A stretch of 15,574 nt of DNA from Alloprevotella sp. GTDB taxonomy: Bacteria; Bacteroidota; Bacteroidia; Bacteroidales; Bacteroidaceae. The translations under genes were made by a program, and so were the position numbers. How positions within the stretch are numbered: position 1 is the first letter of the stretch; every line of letters begins with the position of its first letter. Where the stretch lies: the NCBI GenBank assembly GCA_015259235.1, contig JABZGM010000025.1, positions 1 through 15,574 of the forward strand. The letters run 5' to 3'. The notes under the pieces are model-generated. The model had not been told where the DNA came from and searched no databases. It saw only the letters and a list, made by a program, of their open reading frames with translations. Below, piece after piece: positions 1 through 6,191 of this stretch.

Positions 1-57
1 ATTCCACAAAGTGCAATAGACCGTAACCCCAAACTCAAGCAAAACGCAGGATACTAA
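1..57 (+). CDS. C-terminal end of a SusD/RagB-family outer-membrane lipoprotein (5' part outside the window)
   Basis: Frame 1 reads IPQSAIDRNPKLKQNAGY and then TAA at 55-57. This closely resembles the usual C-terminus of SusD/RagB proteins, where a conserved IPQ-E/A-ID-NP-LKQN-GY ending closes the fold. SusD-like proteins are surface lipoproteins that bind glycans or peptides and cap a SusC TonB-dependent transporter, so a susC-like gene and a nutrient-uptake locus probably lie just left of the window. Only 18 residues are visible, so the family call rests on the tail motif alone and the substrate cannot be inferred. A strong terminator starts 26 bp after the stop, which fits the end of an operon. 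Confidence 0.8.
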   Translation: MPQSAIDRNPKLKQNAGY

Positions 58-83
58 ATCCATCTCCCTGTTTCATTTTCTCC

Positions 84-115
84 AAGTCCCCTCTGAGAAG
101 AGGGGACTTTCTTTT
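84..115 (+). terminator. Rho-independent terminator after the SusD-like gene
   Basis: An 11-bp perfect stem (84-94 AAGTCCCCTCT pairing with 99-109 AGAGGGGACTT) closes a GAGA tetraloop and is followed by TCTTTT at 110-115. Position and strength fit termination of the gene that ends at base 57. Confidence 0.9.
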
Positions 116-361
116 CGTCTACTTTTGAGTTGTAGAGCTGTGGCAAGTGGTTTTCGCGTTGGAGTCTCTTGTTGCACGATAGGTGAGGGTGCGATTAGCG
201 TTGGCAGAAGCTACGGTCTGTTGCTCTTTTTCTGAGACTCAGCAGCTCTTTCCTTTTGTTGCCGTCTCGTCCTTGCAAGGGCGTTATAGGCTTCTGTGTG
301 AACATATCTTAAGCGCAGCTGTTTTTCCTCTCCCTCGCGCGCGCGTAACAGAGAAACATAA

Positions 362-386
362 CTTTTTGCTTTCACAACCTTCACAG
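362..386 (-). repeat. 25-bp inverted repeat, left copy
   Basis: The reverse complement of 362-386 is identical over 25 bp to 972-996 and is not extended by the next base on either side. Inside it are two imperfect 9-bp units built on TGTGAA. On its outer side, at 336-347, lies a CGCGCGCGCGTA tract, as a longer GC tract lies outside the other copy. The two copies may therefore be members of one dispersed repeat family in opposite orientation. Confidence 0.8.
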
Positions 387-521
387 TTTTCTTTGTAATC
401 ATCTGAAAGACTGAATTATAGAGCTATTTTATAACATTTCTTCAGGGTTCAACAACTCAAACACCCCCCAAAACAGAGAAAAACCACCAAATGCGTTCCA
501 CGGGTTCACCGAAAATCACGC

Positions 522-606
522 AAAAAATGTCCGAGATTTTTCAAAAAACGTAGGAAATTTCTCGAAAAACGTAGGAGATTTCTCGAAAAACGTGGGAGAT
601 TTTTTG
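522..606. repeat. Four tandem 21-bp repeat units
   Basis: Units begin at about 522, 543, 565 and 586. Each has an A-run, then cGTaGGAGATTTCTCG or a variant. The (C/T)GT core falls at 528, 549, 570 and 591, exactly 21 bp apart. The third unit reads AAAAACGTAGGAGATTTCTCG with the last G at 585. The first unit is the most diverged. The unit is seven codons long and stays open in one frame on each strand, but no in-frame start or gene context supports coding. Confidence 0.85.
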
Positions 607-627
607 AAAAAGCTCCAACGTTTTTTC
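585..627 (+). other. Hairpin between the last tandem unit and an inverted partial copy
   Basis: GAAAAACGTGGGAG (585-598) can pair with CTCCAACGTTTTTTC (613-627), which is an inverted copy of the repeat core with one extra base and one mismatch. The loop is about 14 nt. The 3' arm contains a T6 run (621-626), so on the + strand it could act as a weak terminator-like or RNA-stabilising structure. No function can be assigned from sequence alone. Confidence 0.5.
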
Positions 628-971
628 TGTTCTGTCGGAGTTCTTAATGGAAGACTCAAAAACATCACAACATCGGCACAAGAAACCTCGTCTACAAACC
701 TTACTTAGACCACAAGACTGCTTAGAGAACTACTGCCATAGCTACATGAATCAACCCTTTTCTCACCATTGCGAATAAACACTGTACAACCAACCACGCT
801 TATCCACCAACCCAAAGAAGAGAAAAGCCGAAAAAACACATTTCTCAACGAAGAAAATCAGTCAAAAACAACAGATTATTCGCTGAAACCCTACCCCGAT
901 GATTAAACGTCACAAAAAGTAGAGGTAAAAACCCACATATTGCACTTACACACAATTCATTACACGGATTT

Positions 972-996
972 CTGTGAAGGTTGTGAAAGCAAAAAG
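972..996 (+). repeat. 25-bp inverted repeat, right copy
   Basis: Exact reverse complement of 362-386, separated from it by 585 bp. It begins CTGTGAAGGTTGTGAAAGC and is followed 18 bp later by the 1015-1032 GC palindrome, which parallels the CG-alternating tract outside the left copy. No target-site duplication was recognised, so terminal ends of a mobile element are not shown. Confidence 0.8.
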
Positions 997-1014
997 AGCG
1001 AAATTGCGGTATGG

Positions 1015-1032
1015 GCGCGCACGCGTGCGCGC
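1015..1032. repeat. 18-bp perfect GC-rich palindrome, alternating purine-pyrimidine
   Basis: GCGCGCACGCGTGCGCGC equals its own reverse complement and alternates purine and pyrimidine throughout, continuing to base 1033. Such tracts can adopt Z-DNA or cruciform structure. It sits in otherwise AT-leaning intergenic DNA, about 170 bp before the secDF promoter. Confidence 0.85.
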
Positions 1033-1204
1033 GAGAAGCCGAAAAAGAGGTATCGGAAAAGTGAGTCAATCATGGGTCCAGATTGATGAGATAAAACGAA
1101 GTAACTTAGCGCAAATTTTAGCAAAAGACTAGAGAAAACAGCATAAAGAAGAGGAGAAAGCGCGGATTTCAAGCCAACGAGACAGAAATCTGAAAATAAT
1201 TTGG

Positions 1205-1212
1205 TATATTTG
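1205..1212 (+). promoter_or_regulatory. Probable secDF promoter, Bacteroidota -7 box
   Basis: TATATTTG matches the TAnnTTTG -7 element of Bacteroidota housekeeping promoters and is followed by GCAGG, a common context. I see no good TTTG -33 box at the expected 19-bp spacing. Transcription would start near 1217-1220, giving a leader of about 125 nt before the secDF ATG at 1344. Confidence 0.6.
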
Positions 1213-1257
1213 CAGGCTGATAAGTGTACCTTGGCGAAGACTCTAGACACGAAAGAG

Positions 1258-1320
1258 ATGTTTTACGATGTCGACGAGCAACAAGTTCATCCTTGTCATC
1301 CCCTCAGTGGAAATCAATAA
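1258..1320 (+). other. Possible 20-codon upstream ORF in the secDF leader
   Basis: An ATG at 1258, preceded by the purine stretch GAAAGAG, opens a 20-codon frame (MFYDVDEQQVHPCHPLSGNQ) that stops at 1318-1320, 23 nt before the secDF start and in a different frame. It would lie on the secDF leader if the promoter at 1205 is correct. It has no signal sequence or membrane segment, unlike known secretion-monitoring leader peptides. It may be chance. Confidence 0.15.
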
Positions 1321-1343
1321 CAATAAAATAAACCTCAATTCAA

Positions 1344-4300
1344 ATGCAAAACAAAGGATTTGTCAAAGTAATCGCCGTATTGCTTGGTCTTATCTGCGTC
1401 TACTATTTGAGTTTCAGCTTCGTAACTAATCATTACGAGAAGAAAGCTGAAGCGATGGGCGTAGAAGCTGGCAAAGCATACCTCGACTCTTTACGTCAAA
1501 GCGACGAGGGTGTATGGCTGGGACAAAGTTACAAGAAGTGCGAAGCACTCCAAATCGGCTTAGGTCTCGACCTCAAAGGCGGTATGAACGTGATTCTCGA
1601 AGTGTCCGTGCCCGACGTGGTGAAAAACCTCGCTGGTAGCGGTGCTGAAGACCCTAAAGTGAAGAAAATCATTGCCGAAGCACAAGCAGAAGCTGCTAAG
1701 TCTTCTGACAACTTCCTCGATGTCTTCGTGAGCAAGTACCAGAAGGAAGTAGGCGCCAACCAACTCGGTGGGCTCTTCTCACTTCGTCTTAAAGAAGATG
1801 GTATCACTCCTAGCAGCACAGACGCACAAGTGAAGGCTGCACTCGAGAAGGAAATCAAGGCTGCAGTGAGCAACTCTTACCAAGTGGTACAACAACGTAT
1901 TGACCGCTTCGGTGTGGCTCAGCCCAACATCCAAATCCTTGAGGGTCGTGGACAAATGGGTCAAATCATGGTGGAAATGCCTGGTATCAAAGAACCCGAA
2001 CGTGTGCGCAAACTCCTCCAAGGTAGTGCAAACCTCGAATTCTGGGAAACTTACACCCTTGGCGAAGTTCAGGGTGCACTCCAAGCTCTCGACACTCGTT
2101 TGGCACAGATTAACTCTGGCAAAACTTCTACAGACTCTACGAAAGTAGACAGCACACAGACAGCACAAAAGGCTGAACCTGTGACGCAAAAGGTTTTGGC
2201 ATCATTCAAGGCGAACAGAGCAGCACTCAACAAGGAAGGTGCTTCTGCAAAAGAAGATGCAGCTCGCGCACAAATGCTCAAGCAACATCCCCTCCTCGCT
2301 GTTATGCAACTTGGTCATCCTAAATCTGCAATCGTAGGTTATGTGCGCGCCACAGACACTGCTGCAGTGAACAAGGCTATCCATTCAGAGGTAGCAAAGG
2401 AAATCCTTCCTGCTGACCTCAACCTTGCTTGGGGGGTAAACGCAGAAAAGGGTGTTTATGAACTCTATGCGCTTCGTCGCAACAATGGCGGTGCTGTACT
2501 CGCTGGTGAAGTGGTAGAAAACGCAAAGGACGACTTCGACCAATACCACAAGCCTGTGGTTTCCATGACCATGACACCGGAAGGTGCGCGCGAATGGGCT
2601 ACTGTGACTCGCAACAACCTCGAGAAGGCTGTGGCTATCGTGCTTGATGGCGTGGTGTATAGCGCACCAAACATCAAAAACGAAATCAACGGTGGTCAGT
2701 CACAAATCAGCGGTAATTTCACTACTCAACAAACTCAAGACTTGGCGAACGTGCTCAAGAGTGGTAAGATGCCTGCTCCCACCAACATCGTTCAAGAAGA
2801 AACTGTTGGACCAAGCCTCGGTGCAGCATCTATCCAAGCTGGTTTCACCGCTTGCGTGGTAGCCTTTGTGCTCTTGATGGTCTTCATGTGCGCTTTCTAT
2901 GGCGTAATCCCTGGTATGGTCGCTAACATGGCGCTCATCCTCAACTTCTTCTTCACCTTCGGTGTGCTCACCTCCTTCCAAGCTGCGCTCACATTGAGCG
3001 GACTTGCGGGTATGGTGCTCTCACTCGGTATGGCGGTGGACGCTAACGTATTGATTTACGAGCGTACGAAAGAAGAACTCCGCGCTGGCAAGAACATCAA
3101 ACAAGCTCTTGCTGATGGTTACGGCAACGCATTCTCTGCGATTTTCGACTCTAACCTCACGTCTATCATCACTGCGATTATCCTCTACAACTTCGGTACA
3201 GGTCCTATCCGTGGCTTCGCTTTGACACTCGCCATCGGTATCGTAGCCTCATTCTTCACCGCTGTTTGGCTCACTCGCATTGCTTACGAACACTTCCTTG
3301 ACAAAGACAAGTGGCTCAATCTCACCTTCACAACAGGTCTCTCTAAGAAGTTCCTCACCAACACCAATTTCGGTTTCATGAAGATGGCTTCTAAGACGAA
3401 CATCCTCGTGGCTATCCTCGTGGTGGGAGGTGCTGTGTCATTGGCAACTCGTGGTCTCCAACGCGGTATTGACTTCACTGGTGGTCGCAACTACGTAGTG
3501 GAATTTGAACAGAAGGCAAATCCCGAAAAAGTGAAGAAGGCAGTAGAAGACGAAATTGCCAAGACTGGTCAAACGGGTACGGTGAACGTGCTTTCTATTG
3601 TGACCACACAAAACCCTGCACTTCGTATCTCTACTTCTTACAAGATTGACCAAAACGATGAAAAGGTAGACCAAGAAGTAGAACAACTCATCTGGCGCGC
3701 GCTCCACAACAACAAGTTGGTGAATGCAGACTACGCAACCTTCAAGGATCGCGACAACCGCAAGGGTGGTTCTATCATCTCTGCACAGAAGGTTGGTCCT
3801 AGCGTGGCAGCTGACCTCACTCGTGGTGCTATCATCAGTGTGATTCTCTCGCTCATCGCCATCTTCATTTACATCCTCTTCCGCTTCCGCAGCGTGGCGT
3901 TCTCAGTGGGTGCAATCGTGGCGTTGGCAGTAGATACCTTCATCATCATCGGCATCTACTCTGTGTGCTGGGGCTTCTTGCCCTTCTCATTGGAAGTAGA
4001 CCAGACGTTCATCGGTGCTATCCTCACCGTGATTGGTTATTCGATCAACGACAAGGTGGTGGTGTTCGACCGTATTCGTGAAAATATCGGTCTGTTCCCC
4101 ACTCGCGAACCCGAACGTCTCTTTAATGACTCCATCAACAACACGCTCACGCGTACGATTATGACCTCATTCACTACCCTCTTGGTGCTCCTCTGTATCT
4201 TCTTCCTCGGTGGTGACGCGATTCGCTCATTCTCGTTTGCTATGATTCTCGGTGTTGTCGTTGGTACACTTTCTTCTATCTTCATGGCTGCACCTATCGC

Positions 4301-4349
4301 TTACAAGATCTATGGTCGCCGTCAAACGAAGAAGACCGCAAAAGCATAA
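1344..4349 (+). CDS. secDF: Protein translocase subunit SecDF (SecD-SecF fusion)
   Basis: This 1001-residue inner-membrane protein assists the SecYEG translocon, using the proton gradient to pull exported proteins across on the periplasmic side. Visible marks in order are an N-terminal membrane anchor (about 8-27), the SecD motif DLKGG at 76-80, a large periplasmic region with an S/T/Q-rich insertion around 260-280, and the SecD transmembrane motif GMAVDAN at 562-568. The SecF half follows, with GIDFTGG at 708-714 and GYSINDKVVVFDRIREN at 898-914. The conserved acidic residues of VDAN (D566) and ND (D903) belong to the segments linked to proton transport in the family. A single fused chain of about 1000 residues is usual for Bacteroidota. 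The ATG at 1344 puts the anchor directly at the N-terminus; no Shine-Dalgarno is seen. The gene is flanked by its own promoter and terminator, so it is probably monocistronic. Confidence 0.97.
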   Translation: MQNKGFVKVIAVLLGLICVYYLSFSFVTNHYEKKAEAMGVEAGKAYLDSLRQSDEGVWLGQSYKKCEALQIGLGLDLKGGMNVILEVSVPDVVKNLAGSGAEDPKVKKIIAEAQAEAAKSSDNFLDVFVSKYQKEVGANQLGGLFSLRLKEDGITPSSTDAQVKAALEKEIKAAVSNSYQVVQQRIDRFGVAQPNIQILEGRGQMGQIMVEMPGIKEPERVRKLLQGSANLEFWETYTLGEVQGALQALDTRLAQINSGKTSTDSTKVDSTQTAQKAEPVTQKVLASFKANRAALNKEGASAKEDAARAQMLKQHPLLAVMQLGHPKSAIVGYVRATDTAAVNKAIHSEVAKEILPADLNLAWGVNAEKGVYELYALRRNNGGAVLAGEVVENAKDDFDQYHKPVVSMTMTPEGAREWATVTRNNLEKAVAIVLDGVVYSAPNIKNEINGGQSQISGNFTTQQTQDLANVLKSGKMPAPTNIVQEETVGPSLGAASIQAGFTACVVAFVLLMVFMCAFYGVIPGMVANMALILNFFFTFGVLTSFQAALTLSGLAGMVLSLGMAVDANVLIYERTKEELRAGKNIKQALADGYGNAFSAIFDSNLTSIITAIILYNFGTGPIRGFALTLAIGIVASFFTAVWLTRIAYEHFLDKDKWLNLTFTTGLSKKFLTNTNFGFMKMASKTNILVAILVVGGAVSLATRGLQRGIDFTGGRNYVVEFEQKANPEKVKKAVEDEIAKTGQTGTVNVLSIVTTQNPALRISTSYKIDQNDEKVDQEVEQLIWRALHNNKLVNADYATFKDRDNRKGGSIISAQKVGPSVAADLTRGAIISVILSLIAIFIYILFRFRSVAFSVGAIVALAVDTFIIIGIYSVCWGFLPFSLEVDQTFIGAILTVIGYSINDKVVVFDRIRENIGLFPTREPERLFNDSINNTLTRTIMTSFTTLLVLLCIFFLGGDAIRSFSFAMILGVVVGTLSSIFMAAPIAYKIYGRRQTKKTAKA

Positions 4350-4413
4350 CGACTCCAAGATTTTCCCATAGTGCTCGCATTGTCAACATTTGGGAAATCC
4401 TGATACATCTTTC

Positions 4414-4453
4414 ATCTCCCACTCCTCACCTCCGAGGAGTGGGAGATTTTTCT
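4414..4453 (+). terminator. Rho-independent terminator of secDF
   Basis: A 14-bp perfect stem (4414-4427 ATCTCCCACTCCTC with 4434-4447 GAGGAGTGGGAGAT) closes a 6-nt loop and runs into a T-tract (4447-4451). It begins 64 bp after the secDF stop. Confidence 0.92.
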
Positions 4454-4484
4454 ATACCCCATCCTATCTTCACAACAGCACTTG

Positions 4485-4694
4485 CTATTGAACACACAAA
4501 ACAAGGTATTTTGTTTCATCATATATTGCTTCTAGCAACTCGCCAACAAGAGGTGCCCCATCAAAGAACAGAGATTTCGCTGTGAAGCTGAGAGAAAGCC
4601 GTTCAAGGTGTGTACATTCCTCTTCTGTCAATGACAAGAAAGGAGAATGGGGTGTAATGTTAAAAAGCGAGTTATAGTGTGGCAGTCCCCACAT
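4485..4694 (-). pseudogene. Doubtful minus-strand ORF, perhaps a remnant of an AraC-type regulator
   Basis: This 69-codon frame is the only sizeable one in the 427-bp gap between secDF and ftsX. Its middle (FLSLTEEECTHLERLSLSF) and end (LVGELLEAIYDETKYL) recall the helical part that follows the cupin domain in Bacteroidota AraC-family regulators, where a S-EEE-xxL segment precedes a helix like LLxALxYE. No helix-turn-helix domain follows in any frame before the terminator at 4414-4453, so if the likeness is real it is a truncated remnant. The resemblance is from memory and weak. The frame may equally be chance. Its start lies only 7 bp from the ftsX -7 box on the other strand. Confidence 0.2.
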
Positions 4695-4700
4695 ATTTTG

Positions 4701-4708
4701 TATTTTTG
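4701..4708 (+). promoter_or_regulatory. Probable ftsX operon promoter, Bacteroidota -7 box
   Basis: TATTTTTG fits TAnnTTTG and is followed by CAGC; no clear -33 TTTG is seen upstream. The expected start point near 4713-4716 leaves a leader of about 60 nt. Within the leader, TACCC (4728-4732) and GGGTA (4751-4755) with adjoining bases can form an imperfect hairpin just before the ATG at 4777. This promoter would serve ftsX and possibly the co-oriented genes after it. Confidence 0.55.
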
Positions 4709-4776
4709 CAGCAAATTACCCTCATTCTACCCTTTTCTCTGCAAGAAGAGGGGTAAACCCTGCATACCGTCTCACA

Positions 4777-5649
4777 ATGAGTAAGCGAAAACCACGCAAC
4801 AACGGACGTTTTGGATACGTCACCGCCGGCATCAGCACCACCTTAGTGTTGATTCTTGTGGGCACAGTTGTCTTCTTTGGCACCATGGCAGACAATCTTA
4901 GTCGCGCCTTGCGTGAGAACTTCACCGTCGAGGTGCTGCTCTCCGACAGTCTCAACCATGACCAAGCCTATGATCTTCAAACGTCGCTCAAGCAACAACC
5001 CTACACGCGCAGCATTTCCTATGTCTCCAAGGAAAAGGCGACAAAGTTGCAGAGCGAGGCTTTGAACATCGACCCCAACGAATTCTTAGGTTATAGCCCC
5101 ATTCCAGCTTCCTTTGAACTTCATCTCAAAGCGGAATATGCCGACACCGACTCGCTCAAAAAGTTTATGCCCAAGTTGCAAGTCGACGAACGCGTGGTGG
5201 ACGTGGTGTATCCCGAAGATTTGATGCAAAACATCAACAGCAACATTAACAAGGTGAGCATCGTGCTGCTCATCGTGGCTGCTTTGCTGGGCTTTGTCAG
5301 CCTTGCGCTCATCAACAACACCCTGCGCATGAGCGTTGCCAAGCGTAGACATTCCATTCAAATCATGAAGCTCGTAGGGGCACAATGGAGTTTCATTCGT
5401 CGTCCCTTCCTCTGGCAAGCCTTCAACATAGGTTTTTGGGCGGGTCTTGTGGCTGATGCTGTGCTTTATGGCGGCATGTATGGTTTGATGACTTGGGATA
5501 AAGAGATTTCTACCCTCATCACTCCCACGGTGATGTTGGTGACTTTGGTGAGCGTGCCTTTGATTGGTGTGATTCTCACCGTCATCAGTGCCTTCTTCTC
5601 CGTGAACAAGCACTTGGGCATGAGTCGCCACGAGGCATACCTCTATTAA
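4777..5649 (+). CDS. ftsX: Cell division protein FtsX (permease-like subunit of FtsEX)
   Basis: The 290-residue protein has the FtsX plan: a short basic cytoplasmic N-terminus, a first membrane helix (about 16-37), an extracytoplasmic domain (about 38-158), and three more helices (about 160-181, 212-237, 248-273). The loop after the second helix, NTLRMSVAKRRHSIQIMKLVGA (181-202, given here as the region's core), is the family's conserved cytoplasmic stretch that contacts FtsE. FtsEX couples ATP hydrolysis to activation of cell-wall hydrolases at the septum. FtsE is not encoded in this window; Bacteroidota usually encode it elsewhere. The ATG at 4777 follows a probable promoter at 4701-4708. 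The DUF3098 gene starts 188 bp downstream, and the order ftsX-DUF3098-uppP-truB-queA is familiar from Bacteroidota genomes, which supports the call. Confidence 0.93.
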   Translation: MSKRKPRNNGRFGYVTAGISTTLVLILVGTVVFFGTMADNLSRALRENFTVEVLLSDSLNHDQAYDLQTSLKQQPYTRSISYVSKEKATKLQSEALNIDPNEFLGYSPIPASFELHLKAEYADTDSLKKFMPKLQVDERVVDVVYPEDLMQNINSNINKVSIVLLIVAALLGFVSLALINNTLRMSVAKRRHSIQIMKLVGAQWSFIRRPFLWQAFNIGFWAGLVADAVLYGGMYGLMTWDKEISTLITPTVMLVTLVSVPLIGVILTVISAFFSVNKHLGMSRHEAYLY

Positions 5650-5837
5650 CCCCCTTCCAAAGATTGCACACCGCAATTCCTATTCTCCAAAGAGGATGCT
5701 CACACTTGTGATAAAAGGGGATGAGTTTCTCTACTGGATTCAACCTATTGGTCTAAGACTCGGCGCGCTTCTTGCGAGGTATGCGCTCAGTCATTGACTG
5801 TTTTTCCTCTCTCTACAACTCTGCTAAATTCTGCGCC

Positions 5838-6191
5838 ATGCAAAAGAAACAGCAATTCGCATTTTCAGCCATCAATTTCTATCTTTTGGCTGTTTCCATT
5901 GTCACTGTGCTCATTGGTTTTGTGCTGATGAGCGGAAAAGGTAGCCCCAACACGCATTTTGACCCCGCTATCTTTAACAACACACGCACTGTCGTGGCTC
6001 CCATCATCTGCTTTGTAGGCTATCTTTTCATGATAGTCGCCATCCTCTATCGTCCAAAGGCGAAGAACGAGGCGGAAAATCCTCAACAAGCTCAGACCGC
6101 AAACGACACACAAGCGAAAGTTGTGGTAACCCTCGAGACAGACGCTCCCCTTCAAGCCACTTCCTGCGCTACAACCTCTGCTGAAGCATGA
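5838..6191 (+). CDS. DUF3098 small two-helix membrane protein
   Basis: From the ATG at 5838 the protein has 117 residues and starts MQKKQQFAFSAINFYLL, as DUF3098 proteins do (short basic start, then F-F-x-x-NF). Two membrane helices lie at about 12-32 and 52-71. Between them sits the family feature with an FxPxIF-x-xR stretch (FDPAIFNNTR, 41-50). An in-frame ATG at 5772 would add 22 residues without family support. Function is unknown; the gene's constant place between ftsX and uppP suggests an envelope role, which is inference. After residue 75 a polar A/Q/T/E-rich tail of about 40 residues is longer than I would expect. The stop overlaps the uppP start (ATGA at 6188-6191), so the two are probably translationally coupled. 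TAAATTCT at 5825-5832 resembles a -7 box weakly. Confidence 0.88.
   Translation: MQKKQQFAFSAINFYLLAVSIVTVLIGFVLMSGKGSPNTHFDPAIFNNTRTVVAPIICFVGYLFMIVAILYRPKAKNEAENPQQAQTANDTQAKVVVTLETDAPLQATSCATTSAEA

Larger units (their letters stand above)
116..1204. other. Long gene-poor intergenic region carrying several repeats
   Basis: About 1.1 kb lies between the terminator of the SusD-like gene and the secDF promoter. Open frames here are short, lie on both strands, overlap one another and resemble no family I know; several simply run through the repeats. Visible structure: a 25-bp inverted repeat pair (362-386, 972-996), GC/CG alternating tracts (336-347, 1015-1033), four 21-bp tandem units (522-606) and a hairpin (585-627). 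Between about 630 and 960 I see no gene, tRNA or clear promoter. The region could be a graveyard of dispersed intergenic repeats or hold an unrecognised small RNA; the sequence alone does not decide. Confidence 0.6.

Noticed and set aside
183..398. 71-codon + strand frame, and an overlapping 63-codon minus frame at 211-402
   Set aside because: They overlap each other, have low-complexity or basic composition, and both run through the left 25-bp repeat and its CG tract; no family resemblance or promoter.
522..627. Seven-residue repeat peptide encoded by the 21-bp tandem units on either strand
   Set aside because: The frames are open through the array, but no in-frame ATG lies close upstream and they stop soon after; a 21-bp period alone explains the open frames.
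362..996. CRISPR array or transposon with terminal inverted repeats
   Set aside because: The 21-bp units have no unique spacers between them, and no transposase frame or target duplication is seen between or beside the 25-bp copies.
960..1250. 96-codon minus-strand frame with hydrophobic stretches
   Set aside because: It runs through the right 25-bp repeat and the GC palindrome and overlaps the secDF promoter; its end (LLSQPSQ) is simply the repeat read in translation.
5653..5690. Small inverted repeat ATTGC-ACACC-GCAAT after ftsX as a terminator
   Set aside because: The stem is only 5-6 bp and no T-tract follows.
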